Below, piece by piece: positions 32,282 through 45,653 of a stretch of 64,000 nucleotides of DNA; the first letter of the stretch is position 1, and every line of letters begins with the position of its first letter. Position numbers and translations under genes: made by a program. Source of the stretch: Lingula anatina (taxonomy: Eukaryota; Brachiopoda; Lingulata; Lingulida; Lingulidae); contig NW_019775653.1 in the NCBI RefSeq assembly GCF_001039355.2, positions 48,431 through 112,430 of the forward strand, given 5' to 3'. The notes beneath the pieces are model-generated. The model searched no databases, was not told where the DNA came from, and worked only from the letters and a program-made list of their open reading frames with translations.

Positions 32282-35200
32282 TTAAAACCAGTAAACTTCT
32301 TTTCCAGATTCTTGAACTGTTCCATCCAACCCTAAAATATAGAGAAAAAAATGCATAACTGAATACAAAAGTGATTAAAAGACCTGTTATATGTGAAAAG
32401 AAAACATTTTTAATTGTCAAAAAGAAATTGGATGACGTGTTAAGCCGTAGTGAGAAAGACATTAACAAGTAAATGTTACATTGTACTAAGAATTTAAAAA
32501 ATATTTTTATCCACCCCTGTTAATCACTTTCAATTTCAGTTTCAAGCAATTTATTTTTATTTATAAATACATTTCAGAACAAGAATGCAATGTAATAATA
32601 TTTTAGGTTCAAACTAAGCAGAAATACAATTCCTTAAAGAAAAACGACGCAATCCCGCACTGAATTGAGACTTAAATCTTAAATACTAAAGACAATTTGT
32701 ACCACACCATTTTCACAGAAAACGTTGTAACTTGGACCAATCATACATGTATTCCAGGTCCAAGGTTACAACAGCATAATAAACATAATTATCTTTTAAT
32801 AAATAAGATATAAAACTTGTGATCCCATATTATAATATTCTATCAGGGGTCTGTTCTTTGTGGGGGGTTTCGACAAAAGTTGTTTATTTCAAGGCACAAT
32901 TTAAAGGGGGTTAATTTACAACAGCCAAGCAATTTTTGCCCAACAAAGAAATCCGGTATTTCTGAGGTAATCGTCAAATAGTTTTCTGTCTAAAAACATA
33001 ATTCTACAGATGCGCACGTGGCTCCGTTGTTCTCGCGATTTTCCAACAAATCACTCTGACATGTCATACACTTTTAAAATTAAAAAAAAAGCCAATTCAA
33101 ATCTCTGCCTTTATGTCTATTTTTCTTTTTATTATTTTTTGTAAGTCTATCACTTGATGTATTTGGATATAAAATTACAAATTACAAATCACAGCAATAC
33201 AACAGTGGTAGATGCGCAAAGAATAACCTCTGACGTTTAATTCCGTTCTAATTCTATTTTATCAGTATTCTATTTACTTCTTTGTTGTTCTTAAGGCGTT
33301 CACAAATATGCAAGGAAATCGAAGGTATATAAAACAGAAAAGCACTGCATTTTTTCTTTCATCAAAAAGCGAGTTTTGTATAGTAGATAACCATTATATG
33401 ACTTTTATATGAAGTGTTTAAAACGTTTCAATCATAACAATGAAAAGGTTCGAAATTCTTATCACGCACAAGTATTTTTACGTCGAGAGATGGGAATGAA
33501 TAAAATTCAAATATTGAAAAACTCGTGTAAAGACCAGAACAAAATGCTTCCAGGGCATCGGTAAAGTTAAATAACCACTGGGGTACAAAGGCAACACAGC
33601 CTTAAAAGATATCCAAATTAATTTTATGGAATTCATATAATTTAATTCATATATCATTTCAAAGTAACAGTTCATGATATTAATTTATTTCTAAAGCCTC
33701 ATTTTTTCATTAACCTGCATTTATGTCCTCGAGAAACGTGACGTGCTCTCTCAGAATTTGCATTGCCATTAGAATTTTGAGTATAAGAAATTTACGTAAT
33801 CGATGCAAAATACTACCAAAACATATTTAGGTTTTTCGGGTTTATAGGGTGATGGTTGGTAAATACTAGGGATTGCTGAAAACCTGAAAAAATCGAAAAG
33901 GTGCTCGATTCAAATAGTTTTTCTAAGATTATTTTCTGACTAAAATCCCAATGACTCTTAAAATCTTATTTTATTTGATTCACAGAAATCTCTCACCTGT
34001 TACTGCCGGTTCCAGATGCGGGTGTGGGTGTGGCACTGTGTGATGAGAGGAGAGGTCGGTGGTCGCTAACGGGTCCGTGTGATATCGACTCCCCCAGGCG
34101 GCAGCTTCAGCAGCAGCAGCAGCAGGTTTTGTCAAGTCGCACGTACCCGATGCGTGCATGCCGCTAAACCTTCCCGACGCCCGCATGGACTGCTGCATGA
34201 GAAGAGAACTGTAGTGGGGTGTGAGCCGTGACGGACCAGGAGTCATGGAGGAATAGGTGAAATCGTGCATGGACGGTCTGTGAGGATACGTGTGCGTTTG
34301 AGAGGAGAACGAATAATGCCACGGGTCTTGTAATCCAGCCATCCCGTGGAAGGATGAACCTGGTATGCTGTATGGGTCTGGATATGCCGCTGCTCCACTG
34401 CCCCCTAGCGGGTGGGGAAGGACCGGCGGCTGGTAGGCACTGTTCCAGAATGACGGAGGTAGGTTCCGTTGGCCCATGGTCGACACCTCTGAATGACAAG
34501 GAAGACATTATAATCTATGAAATAATTTGTTGTATTTTGGAAACAATGATCGTCTTACCAACACCCGTTGGTGAAAATCTCGTATATTGAATTAATTACC
34601 CAGAAAATTGTGGATTGACGAGGAATCATTTTACTCTGCTCGTCCTAATATAATTTTTACGTAGGTCATACAAACGTTATCAGAGGTTCGAGCATTTGAT
34701 TTACTACACAAAATAAAAACAGAAAATGAATGAAAAATAATGGTATGAATTAGTAGTATGAATTATTTCAAGGAATCCACCAAAGGAGTCATCGGTTGAA
34801 TTATTACGAAGTATTATACTTAAAATCTCTGAACAATACAATATCGTTGCGGTTGAAAATTTATAATAGTAATGGAACTGTGATCGTTTTCGTCTAACAT
34901 TTGTGACATTCTCCCAGTTTAATGACGATAACCCTTTGGTAGAAAATCTCACACGTATAGGTTTGCTTCATAAAGTTGTTTGTCTTATGAAATAAGGCGT
35001 ATTATAAAATATATACTAGTTTGGCAGAACCATACTGAACTCTTGAAGGAACGTAAATAGTTTCTGACAGCTAACTTATTTCCAAATGGGCATTTTTTTA
35101 AACAATGTTATAAATGTCTGTCTCAGTAAATGGTTATTTTCGGGTAACACTGGGGAATAATTGCCCGGGAAAACATTTACTCTAATTCCTTCATTGCCTC

Positions 35201-37371
35201 TGTGACAAATACCACGAAATTTATTTGTACTTGAAGGTTAGAGAATACAAGTCCTCTTCGATCAAACAGCGACCCATGTACCCTATCTCCATTTGGTCTA
35301 GTAAAATACCGCTTGAGTAATTTGATTTAACTGTTCCCCTTAATGACTCAGAGAAATTCGACTTCCGTTTGAAAAATCAGAAGGAGTTTTAAGCAAAACA
35401 GCACCCTAAGTTAGAAACGTTTTCGCGTTTACAAGACAGAAAAGGAAGTTGTAACAGATAATGAATCTCTTTACAAAATACATGCCAAACCTCACTGGAA
35501 TACAACTCTGTTTCCATTGCCGTCTTATACACCATGCCACTATTTAAACCGCTATTCTAAGACCACTATATTAATTGCGAAACCCTATTATTATCCTTTC
35601 GTCTAAAACCAATACCAAAATTTGGTCTGGGAACAATTTTAATTCATTGCTACAATGTGTGTTTATAGAGGAATGCGTTCATTTCTGTTGAAAACACACA
35701 ATATCAGTTATTTCTAACCATACAGAAAGCAGGAGCAAGAACGGACGTCAGTGGTTATTTATCCAGATTAATTACGACAGCCTCATAATCTATCATGTAG
35801 GGAATACAAATAGAACGCCTTACTGATCGTGAAAGTAGCCCCTTCGTCATGTGTTCCACCAGGTAGATGATTTTCTAGCATCGAGTCAGGTAAAGTGGAG
35901 AAACCCTAGGTATATTTGATCTTATAGAAAAAAAAACGATCTAAGAGGAGGGTAATAAGGCACATGATGTATTTACAAAGAAGACGCGTTACAGGAGTGT
36001 TCTTTAGACAGCGTGTTAGCTGTGTATTTAATTTGTAAGCAATACAAATCGTTGACTTGAGTGGCCTCTACGCTAGATGCTCACAGCGGGAGTCGTCTGA
36101 CCTCCCAAATGAAACGGTATTACTTGTATGATGTTCGAGCGGAAAGTTGAAAGAAGCACGCTGCGTGATTTTTTTTCGCAGTTTCACGGCAAATACACTA
36201 CGAAAATAACATGGATTGATACCGTTCTTCACGCAATTCCTCTTATCAGTCAGTGGAGGAGGCAGATGTATAAGGAGGCACTACATTTTGTGTTTTTTCT
36301 TGAAATATTCTATTGTAAAATAAATAATAATTATTATAATTATTGTTATTATTATAATGCCAAACGCTGCACTGATTAAAGAGATTGAATAAGAAGGGAA
36401 AAGCAATAAAACACATGCACCTTCAAAAATACATACAGTGCAACGCTCAAATAAAAACAGTATCAATCAGATGAAAATTGAAGGTATAGTTTAACCATAC
36501 ATGAATAACATAACACCTCGTCACAAAGGAGTGTTAAAATAAATCCTTCAAAAACTCACCTTTCCAGTTAACTGCCTTGCCATCTCCCCCTCCAACCTGA
36601 TTTATCCTTTGGTTATATAGACTCAGTGATTTTGAGAAATGATCGTCAACGTTAGAACTAGGATCTCCCGTAAAGAACGTGTACACGGCGCACTTTGCCG
36701 ATAAATACTGGGAGGCTTTTGGATGCAGGTCTTCGTCACTCTCTTCCTCTTTGCCTACTAAACCGAAACTTAATCCCGTCGTTGCTGTTGTGGAGTAATT
36801 TATGGCATCCATGGGACTATGGCTACTATCGTAAACTTTGTGGAGAGCAGCGAATTTCTGAAACGCAAGGGATAACTGGGGATTATTCATCTTCGTGTAT
36901 AGAGAAAGTGCAATATATGGCAAGCCCGACATAGTTATACAGTCACTTACCATGGGACTTAACCACGAGAGAATTCCAGTCAAAATCCTTACGAATTCCC
37001 TCGCTACTTCGATTTAGCGGATAGAAACGCTGGGATTCCTAGTTATGTTCAAGAATGAGAGGCGCGTGCATGATTCTCGTGCATCTTAGTGAAACAACCA
37101 GTCGATGACATCACGACCATGCGTTGCAATCATCTCAAACCAATACAACTGGAAGTTCTACATTAACGCTTCATTTTGGCACCTGCCTTGTTTTGCGGAA
37201 GGTTATCTTTGTTAAAATAAGATTTCTTTGAAAATGGTACAATGAAACTGACTAATTGCGCTTTGCACTAAGCTATTACTGTACCTTGTATGTATCATAA
37301 GGCTTTTGATAAGCGAGATAGGAACTGTACGGCGTATAAGCAGGATGGTACATCACTTCTGTGCAAGTCAT
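32282..37371 (-). CDS. VGLL: Vestigial-like TEAD co-factor, four exons, complete
   Basis: VGLL/Vestigial proteins bind TEAD/Scalloped through a Tondu (TDU) motif and steer its target genes in muscle, wing and other development. Exons on minus: 37,371-37,285 (29 codons, MTCTEVMYHPAYTPYSSYLA, like the start of VGLL3), 36,857-36,560 after GCGTTTCAG, 34,488-33,997 after GTCATTCAG, and 32,331-32,282 after TATTTTAG. All borders are GT-AG, phases fit, and the sum is 927 nt = 308 residues plus TAA. The TDU motif (SAKCAVYTFFTGDPSSNVDD HFSKSL) is at about residues 82-107. Exon 3 holds the VGLL2/3 phrase QRNLPPSFWNSAYQPP, a YSSLLM block and TCDLTKP, with an Ala run. The last exon ends in EVYWF, like the C-termini of VGLL relatives. 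Reading past the exon 3 donor instead gives a stop at 33,980-33,982 with AATAAA five bases further on, a possible short form. Exons 1 and 2 are present twice in the assembly. Confidence 0.88.
32332..33996. other. VGLL: VGLL intron 3
   Basis: AT-rich intron with a GTGAGA donor at 33,996-33,991 and TATTTTAG acceptor at 32,339-32,332. No nested gene or repeat is recognised. Confidence 0.6.
34489..36559. other. VGLL: VGLL intron 2
   Basis: GTGAGT donor at 36,559 and CATTCAG acceptor at 34,489. It holds an (ATT)n-like run at 36,325-36,356, at the left edge of the duplicated block. No gene is seen. Confidence 0.6.
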
Positions 37372-38480
37372 GTTGCTACGCAGTTCCAAGTGAGGTTTTT
37401 CAGAATCTCCCTCTTCTAGTCTTCTCTGCCAGCTGATCTGTCTATTTCCAACTGCAGGCTGGCTGCCTGTGGGCGGAGCGAACAGTAATCGCGTTGAAGG
37501 GGCCCGTGCATTGGTGTTGACAGAAAGGAACCCGATCCGGAGGCCCTGGTCGGCGCAATCACCTGCTCCACACCAATCAATATGATACTGCTACTGTCGA
37601 ACGCAGCTACCGTACTTCCCTGCGCTGTCCGTGAGTGCAAGCAACACCAGGGGAACTGGGAGAAAAGAAAAATGTTACCCATCTCTCCTTGTAATATTCT
37701 CACACCCTTCTCTCCCTTCCGTTAAATCCTATAGTGAAACTACCGGGCATGCTAAGATCAGCAATCAGTTTCGTGTTCCCTTTTGTCCGTGAAACGTATG
37801 TACATAAAGGAGACCCAGCATCAAGTTTTTTTCAAAAGAATTACTCTAAATTTGAAATTCCCTGATAATTTATCCCTTCTTACTTTTATAATTCGTCACT
37901 TATACAGCATTTTCTGCGCTGTGCATCTTCGTTTTATCACCTTTATTTGGGGGTATTATTTCATTTAAAGGAAAAAAAAAACAAACACAGGATATTTGCT
38001 TCTGACGGCAAATATTACATGACAAATTTAAAGTCACAACTTTCTCGCTAAGGGAAAGATATGTCTAAAACGTCAGATGCTAATACGATCGTCTTAATGA
38101 ACATATTAGCGGAATTTATGCCTAGATTTCTATTAACGGATAAATGAAACACCAGGGGAAAAAAAGTAAGGAAAAAAAAGAGACTCGACACCGAATGAAT
38201 TAAAGTGATCCGCACGGAACCACGTTGGTCCACGGATTTCGTGATACCGATGCGTTACTAATCAGTTGATGTTACGCAATGGATGGCCAGCCGTCTGGAA
38301 CCCTCTCCTTCTATCTTGTGGGGAACATACCGGTGGTTAACTGGAACAAATTGGCAGCACGTGGGAAGACAGGTTCACCCATTAACCACCGCTACATCTT
38401 ACCTTAGAACATAAAAGACGTGCTGATGTATGTGTCTACTGAGCTGAATTAAGTTTAAATCATTTATATTAGTCGTTTCT
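36351..38480. repeat. First copy of an exact 2,130-bp duplication
   Basis: This block is repeated base for base, as far as I can read it, at 38,482-40,611 (offset 2,131), with only the 'n' at 38,481 between them. It contains VGLL exons 2 and 1 and about 1.1 kb of upstream sequence. Exact identity, including introns, next to a gap character points to the same genomic segment being kept at both ends of two joined contigs. Confidence 0.93.
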
Positions 38481-38481
38481 N
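38481..38481. other. One-base assembly gap
   Basis: The base is 'n'. It lies exactly between the two copies of the duplicated block, so it marks a contig join rather than an ambiguous base. Confidence 0.9.
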
Positions 38482-38690
38482 ATTATAATGCCAAACGCTG
38501 CACTGATTAAAGAGATTGAATAAGAAGGGAAAAGCAATAAAACACATGCACCTTCAAAAATACATACAGTGCAACGCTCAAATAAAAACAGTATCAATCA
38601 GATGAAAATTGAAGGTATAGTTTAACCATACATGAATAACATAACACCTCGTCACAAAGGAGTGTTAAAATAAATCCTTCAAAAACTCAC

Positions 38691-39502
38691 CTTTCCAGTT
38701 AACTGCCTTGCCATCTCCCCCTCCAACCTGATTTATCCTTTGGTTATATAGACTCAGTGATTTTGAGAAATGATCGTCAACGTTAGAACTAGGATCTCCC
38801 GTAAAGAACGTGTACACGGCGCACTTTGCCGATAAATACTGGGAGGCTTTTGGATGCAGGTCTTCGTCACTCTCTTCCTCTTTGCCTACTAAACCGAAAC
38901 TTAATCCCGTCGTTGCTGTTGTGGAGTAATTTATGGCATCCATGGGACTATGGCTACTATCGTAAACTTTGTGGAGAGCAGCGAATTTCTGAAACGCAAG
39001 GGATAACTGGGGATTATTCATCTTCGTGTATAGAGAAAGTGCAATATATGGCAAGCCCGACATAGTTATACAGTCACTTACCATGGGACTTAACCACGAG
39101 AGAATTCCAGTCAAAATCCTTACGAATTCCCTCGCTACTTCGATTTAGCGGATAGAAACGCTGGGATTCCTAGTTATGTTCAAGAATGAGAGGCGCGTGC
39201 ATGATTCTCGTGCATCTTAGTGAAACAACCAGTCGATGACATCACGACCATGCGTTGCAATCATCTCAAACCAATACAACTGGAAGTTCTACATTAACGC
39301 TTCATTTTGGCACCTGCCTTGTTTTGCGGAAGGTTATCTTTGTTAAAATAAGATTTCTTTGAAAATGGTACAATGAAACTGACTAATTGCGCTTTGCACT
39401 AAGCTATTACTGTACCTTGTATGTATCATAAGGCTTTTGATAAGCGAGATAGGAACTGTACGGCGTATAAGCAGGATGGTACATCACTTCTGTGCAAGTC
39501 AT
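38691..39502 (-). CDS. VGLL: Second copy of VGLL exons 2 and 1 (likely assembly artefact)
   Basis: Exon 1 recurs at 39,502-39,416 and exon 2, with the TDU motif, at 38,988-38,691, identical to those at 37,371-37,285 and 36,857-36,560. In minus-strand order the copies would read exon 1, exon 2, exon 1, exon 2, exon 3, exon 4. An automatic gene model could wrongly give a protein with two TDU motifs or a second truncated gene. The sequence is intact, so it is listed as CDS, but it probably does not exist as a separate locus. Confidence 0.75.
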
Positions 39503-40611
39503 GTTGCTACGCAGTTCCAAGTGAGGTTTTTCAGAATCTCCCTCTTCTAGTCTTCTCTGCCAGCTGATCTGTCTATTTCCAACTGCAGGCTGGCTGCCTG
39601 TGGGCGGAGCGAACAGTAATCGCGTTGAAGGGGCCCGTGCATTGGTGTTGACAGAAAGGAACCCGATCCGGAGGCCCTGGTCGGCGCAATCACCTGCTCC
39701 ACACCAATCAATATGATACTGCTACTGTCGAACGCAGCTACCGTACTTCCCTGCGCTGTCCGTGAGTGCAAGCAACACCAGGGGAACTGGGAGAAAAGAA
39801 AAATGTTACCCATCTCTCCTTGTAATATTCTCACACCCTTCTCTCCCTTCCGTTAAATCCTATAGTGAAACTACCGGGCATGCTAAGATCAGCAATCAGT
39901 TTCGTGTTCCCTTTTGTCCGTGAAACGTATGTACATAAAGGAGACCCAGCATCAAGTTTTTTTCAAAAGAATTACTCTAAATTTGAAATTCCCTGATAAT
40001 TTATCCCTTCTTACTTTTATAATTCGTCACTTATACAGCATTTTCTGCGCTGTGCATCTTCGTTTTATCACCTTTATTTGGGGGTATTATTTCATTTAAA
40101 GGAAAAAAAAAACAAACACAGGATATTTGCTTCTGACGGCAAATATTACATGACAAATTTAAAGTCACAACTTTCTCGCTAAGGGAAAGATATGTCTAAA
40201 ACGTCAGATGCTAATACGATCGTCTTAATGAACATATTAGCGGAATTTATGCCTAGATTTCTATTAACGGATAAATGAAACACCAGGGGAAAAAAAGTAA
40301 GGAAAAAAAAGAGACTCGACACCGAATGAATTAAAGTGATCCGCACGGAACCACGTTGGTCCACGGATTTCGTGATACCGATGCGTTACTAATCAGTTGA
40401 TGTTACGCAATGGATGGCCAGCCGTCTGGAACCCTCTCCTTCTATCTTGTGGGGAACATACCGGTGGTTAACTGGAACAAATTGGCAGCACGTGGGAAGA
40501 CAGGTTCACCCATTAACCACCGCTACATCTTACCTTAGAACATAAAAGACGTGCTGATGTATGTGTCTACTGAGCTGAATTAAGTTTAAATCATTTATAT
40601 TAGTCGTTTCT

Positions 40612-41759
40612 GTATTGCTGTTACCGTTACTTTAAAAATGCATCTAATTTCTCGTCTATTGGAATTTTGTGTCAATCTTATCTACGTAAGCGCAAATGTG
40701 TTTATCTTAAAAGAGGAGGGACATTCTTTAGCAGTGGCAGTAAACATATACCTTGGACGTATCTATAATTTTCTCATGGTTAACGAAGTCACCTTATGGT
40801 ACACAATGCAAAAAATCGATTTGTTTTTTCCTCAACAAGCATCACATTATAGTAGTTTAGTTAAGAATATACGTGTCAACAGAATTCAAAATATCCCATT
40901 CAATCATATCGTACATACAGAAAATGCTTGGAATATAAAAGTTTCGACTAATATAAACAATTCTGTTGAATCGTTTCGAATCTTTTATTGGCAATATATA
41001 TATTCTACTTTAAATAATCTAAGGAAATTAGTTATCGTGCATGTAAAATACACGGAAAGGTGAACAATGATCTAAAACGCCATCGGCCTTTAACGTAATT
41101 TCTCCTTTTAAATGAACACAAACATGCCCGTTCGTGAAATTTAACATATTAAATTTGACAACTTGATATAAACAATATTCCAAATATTCCAGTCAATTCC
41201 AGTTATTGTAGGCCTATTATAGTACCTAAATCACCAAACGACTCCTCCTTCACAAAAACGTAATAGCAACTTAAATCAGTTTCCAATGGGGCAATAAATA
41301 TATTATAATACAGTCTATCAATGAGACTCGCGTTGGATTTATCCTCAAAACTGACTTAAGACTTTTTGTTAAACAGGTGATAGTTGACTAGATATTGCTA
41401 TCGGTCTCTGCAATAATCAGTGCATCCAGGTATTTAGTCCATCATTCCACGACGCTGGAAAAGACATTTAAATCGATGTTCAATCATATGCCCAGGCATA
41501 ATGTATTTTGATGTCATTTTGCCGTTGAGCAAAGAGAACTGAAAGAAGTTCTGAAAGGTTCTGACCCAACGTTTGGAGTCAATGTCAATACACACTGTAT
41601 TACATGTCTTATAAACGGTTATCCTCTGAGCAGATGAGATTGACACATTGATAGAAATGCTTCCTGAAGATGTCCTGAAGTATCTGCCAAGTTTTCTACA
41701 CCTTCTCTACTGCTGTTCTTAACCTGGGTAAGTATGGTGGCTGCAGTATCTTCTGTCAT
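40612..41759. other. Intergenic stretch between VGLL and the HTATSF1 3' side
   Basis: AT-rich. A 141-codon plus frame at 40,638-41,063 starts right at the duplication edge; it has no recognisable domain and is treated as chance. A TTTATT at 40,984 (AATAAA on minus) could serve the putative HTATSF1 3' end. A low-confidence minus frame of 70 codons lies at 41,434-41,646. Confidence 0.4.
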
Positions 41760-41789
41760 TTACGTGTTCTCCTGGGGTTTTGAGGAAGC
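41760..41789 (-). CDS. HTATSF1: Possible last coding exon of HTATSF1
   Basis: After a textbook acceptor (TGTTTTTTCAG) ten codons read ASSKPQENT and stop TAA in phase 0, the phase required by the preceding exons. The tail of Tat-SF1 proteins is variable, so similarity cannot confirm it. It lies 5.7 kb beyond the previous candidate exon. Confidence 0.3.
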   Translation of the reverse strand, partial: ASSKPQENT

Positions 41790-42679
41790 CTGAAAAAACA
41801 CAAAGAAATTTTATTCAAACAAAAAGTATTTGCAGAACTTTAGTTTCAGAGGCCTGAAAACTTAGGTATTAATTAACATATGACGCTCTCCTGTTTTTAG
41901 CTCAAAAAATGTCAATAATCTCAGTCTTAATTTATCAGGAAAATCAAAATGTTAAAAATAAAATGGGTTGATTTACCATGACATTGTTATCATTTTGAAT
42001 TTGAAGCATTACAAATACATGCCAAGACCCACCAACAAAAACTGTTAAAAGCCATGTTCTCTAGCTACTCAAAAACAATAGTGAAGCACAGATGGAAAAA
42101 CTACTGCAAGAAATCTGTGTGAGAAAGGGAAAATTGAACTTGAAATGTATTGACCCAGGAGTTTGTGAGGTCTCTTTTTCTGTGTCGTTTAAATCTCCTA
42201 ACACAAGTTCCAAAAGCAAACTACCAGTGGAGAAGGGTAATGTGAATGTGTTCACCACCTGGTCCCCACAGAGTGTAAGATCAGTGTTACAACAATCAGA
42301 TCAGCATAATATTTAGATTCTCTCCTCTGAGAAGGGTTGAGATGTCATCACCCTTGTTACACTCCTGGCCAATTCGGTTTCACTCCTTGTCAGATAGCAA
42401 GCCTCCTGTTCCCTTTTAAGCCAAACCCCTTTTACTCTTTGTTAATTACAGCCACTTTGGGTATTGTAAATAAACAACTTTGGAAGTAGCAGTAATACAA
42501 GGTGCAGCTAAAGGTGTTCAGTGTTGGAGTGTATGATGAACACTTTTCTATTCCTTGGTATGCACAGGTAAACTGAGCCAATCTGGCAATTACAGGCTTT
42601 GCAACTAATCTCCTGATACCCTTTAGCTTAATGGATTAGAGGGAATGCTACTGCAACAAAGTAGCTTCCCCCAGTCACA

Positions 42680-42702
42680 GGGGGGGGGGGGGGGGGGGGG
42701 GG
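42680..42702 (+). repeat. Poly-G run of about 23 bases
   Basis: An uninterrupted G run inside the putative HTATSF1 tail intron; on the transcribed minus-strand RNA it would be poly-C. Confidence 0.95.
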
Positions 42703-43397
42703 CTTCCCATAATACACCTCTCATGCTTGAGTGTTCTGGTATTGCAGGGATAAGGGGACAGGCAAAACAACACTGTATCAAACTACTTAAAAAAGTAAAT
42801 TTCATTTGGCAAAACTAGAATGAGCTTCTTTTTTGTTTGAAAAGCACAAGGGGCGCTCAGTCAAAACAGACAAACAACTAGGTCTTTTAATCTATATTTG
42901 CTGATAAAACAATCTGTAGGCACTGCTGGGGAATTAAGCATGTGCTTTTGTCCATCAGCAGGTAGACTGCTTTCCAGATTCAAGAGATTAATAGAAATGA
43001 TCAAAATAAGAAATCTCACTGCCAACATCTATCAACCAACATTTACTAGACTAGAATAGGTACACCAGTCAGTGATGATCACTTGATTTTTAAGATCAAA
43101 AATCATCAATGATGACAAAATCTATATTGTGTTAATAATAAATTGTTGCTGTAAGCACCCTTTTCTCCTAGTGCAGATAATATATCTTACTTTTTATTCC
43201 TCCTCAAGACTTATTAGCTAAAGACACACTTTGAAAGCAAACATATATACTTTGTGACAGTTAAACTATTACATGAAACTACAAGTTAAAACTGTAATCA
43301 AGTTTCTGAAATCCAAGACCAATACCAATACAATGGTCAATCTAATCCCCATTAAACCCACTTACCTATATCCCTAGTACATACACATGCATCGACA

Positions 43398-43440
43398 CGC
43401 ACACACACACACATGGGTGCGCAAACACACACACACACCT
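43398..43440. repeat. (CA)n microsatellite
   Basis: Two CACACACACA runs separated by ATGGGTGCGCAA. Confidence 0.95.
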
Positions 43441-45278
43441 GCCCAACATGTAGCAGTGCCCTGTACATAATCTAACCCCTAGACCAGAAATGAAAGTATT
43501 TTTTTCTTCTCCATCTATGCAGACTTCTATTATGAGATAAGATCACCTCCTGCAGAGTTCTCTTGTTTCTAACAAACTTCAAACTAATTCTGATCAACTG
43601 ATAATTTACTGGATTCAGCCATCTCAGACTGACTGTGTGCATACTTATATTAGTTGACTACACTACGTCTGTACATTCATGTGGTTTCTCTGAATAAGAA
43701 GCAACAGACATACCTAGCACCTGTCACAGAAGGAAACTGAGGCTTTGGGTATTTGCTCTATTGTTTTTCAACTCAAAATACAACTACTTTAAATGCCTGA
43801 ATAATTTCATTAAATGGTGAAAAATGCCCTATCCAAACATACTTATTATAAAGAAAAGGAAATTCCTGAGAAAAATAATTTCAATTGGAAGTAAATGTAT
43901 CCAACTTGCATTTTCAGATGCAATTTCTTCTCATAAACCTGGAAAAGAATCTAATCAAATTATTAGCTCTGTTGGTTTGAGCACATCACACAGCTTGTCT
44001 GCAGTCCTTGTTTGACAGAAAGGTATTGAAGGCATCTGTGGTTGCTTTAACCCCTTGACCACCTCAGCAGCAAACACATTCACTGATTTAGTAGCCATGA
44101 CAAGAGAGCCACTGACCAACATAAAATATGTCCCTCCACTGCCTCTCATACATGCTTATGGTCAGTTCTGGCCCTGACCACTGAAACCAGGGATCGTGGT
44201 AATACAACTTCCCTTACCTTTGAGAAGAATAATCTATTTCTTTTTTTTTTTCAAAGGTGTTTTAAAAAGTTCAGAAATTTATATTGCAAGTCAGCCCCTA
44301 CAGTCCTCTGTGAAGCTCTGCAATGTGTAAATAGTGATTTAGAAAAATAATACCCAATCATCTTATCTGAGATGAGAATGGCCAAAACCAATGACACAGA
44401 TGGCATTGTGCTTCACTGAAAATCAGAAGTCTGAACTTCATGACAGTATTTCTGAAAAATTATAATTTAAGTCTAAGAAAAAAATCATTACTGTTTTAAT
44501 AATTTTTTAAAAGGATTTTTTGTATTTTTGGTAAAGAATTGTTCTTTTTTCTTGAGAATTTTGGAAAATTGGCAAGGGATGGATTAAAGGATTGCTCTCA
44601 CTGATCATAGTAAAGAGTAGAGAGGATGACAGTCTGGTTAATCTGACTTAGCATGGGCATGTGATATCTGTCAAGCTGGAACTCCGAGTTTTCATTTCTA
44701 TTCAATTAAAGTGTGCATTTCCTGGTTTTGTTAGAGAAGTAACTGTTCCCAGTGCAGCATAGCCAACTGGGAGAACTGAGCTAAGTTCACAATCCATACT
44801 TGTCCACACAGTGTACAAGCCAGTAGCCCAGGGGAGGCATTCGCCTGCCTTGCTGAGCATGCAAAGCCTGTGCTTCCCACCTCAGGTGTTATTTGTCAGA
44901 GGGGAATACAGGTAACTATGCCTTCAGCATACCTGCTGTCTATCCAATTTGCTAGTGAACCTTTAAATATACACATGATTAATGGCAGTTATAAAGAGCG
45001 AGTGTGTGTGCATGCATGTGTGGGTGCATGTGATTAACATTCTGAATTCAATTTATTTCCCGTTCTTTAAGATAATTTGGAATAGGTCTTTATTTATGAT
45101 GGTGAAACAGTTACATACCACATTTAATATTATTGCTCACATGAACTGCTTTACTGAGCATAGTTTACTAAGTTAATTTGGTGTGATGTGTTTGCATGTG
45201 TAAATGAACAACACTTTATACTGCTACCAATAAAATTTTTGAAATATGTGAGACTATTAATTACTGAGGATTTGTGTA

Positions 45279-45443
45279 AGGGGCAGATTCAGAGATATTT
45301 TCTGACAGTCCTCCAAATTATCTTTCTTGATCCATTCTTCATTTTTGATCGTCTTACGACATAAAAAATAGATACCCATCAATGTAAACTTGAAAATCTA
45401 ACCGTCGTCCAAAGGACCCAGTAGACGGCCTAAATCTGCCCGT
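45279..45443. mobile_element. Second copy of the CAGGGGCGGATCC MITE
   Basis: AAGGGGCAGATTCAGAGATA to GGCCTAAATCTGCCCGT aligns throughout with 6083-6249, including AGAGATATTTTCTGACAG and GTAAACTTGAAAATCT. Its termini are mutated, so it is an older copy. It lies in non-coding DNA of the HTATSF1 tail region. Confidence 0.85.
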
Positions 45444-45605
45444 CTGTGAACAACATGTCATACCGATACCTACAAAATTTTTGAAATGTGTTAAACTTAA
45501 TAATTAAGGACTTGTTAATCTTTATTTGATACAATCAGGTGTTGGTGAATATCTGTAACACAAATTAATAAATTTCAAAACAAAATGTTCACTCAGCATA
45601 TTTTT

Positions 45606-45612
45606 AAAATAA

Positions 45613-45651
<39 letters not shown>

Positions 45652-45653
45652 AT
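45606..45653. repeat. (AATA)n microsatellite
   Basis: About 12 copies of AATA/AAAT. Confidence 0.97.

Noticed and set aside
38691-39502. A second Vestigial-like gene or a two-TDU protein
   Set aside because: The duplicated block is identical in introns and upstream DNA and abuts an 'n', so an assembly artefact is far more likely.
40638-41063. 141-codon open frame on plus
   Set aside because: AT-rich, no domain or family pattern, no splice context; it begins at the edge of an assembly duplication. Chance frame is more likely.
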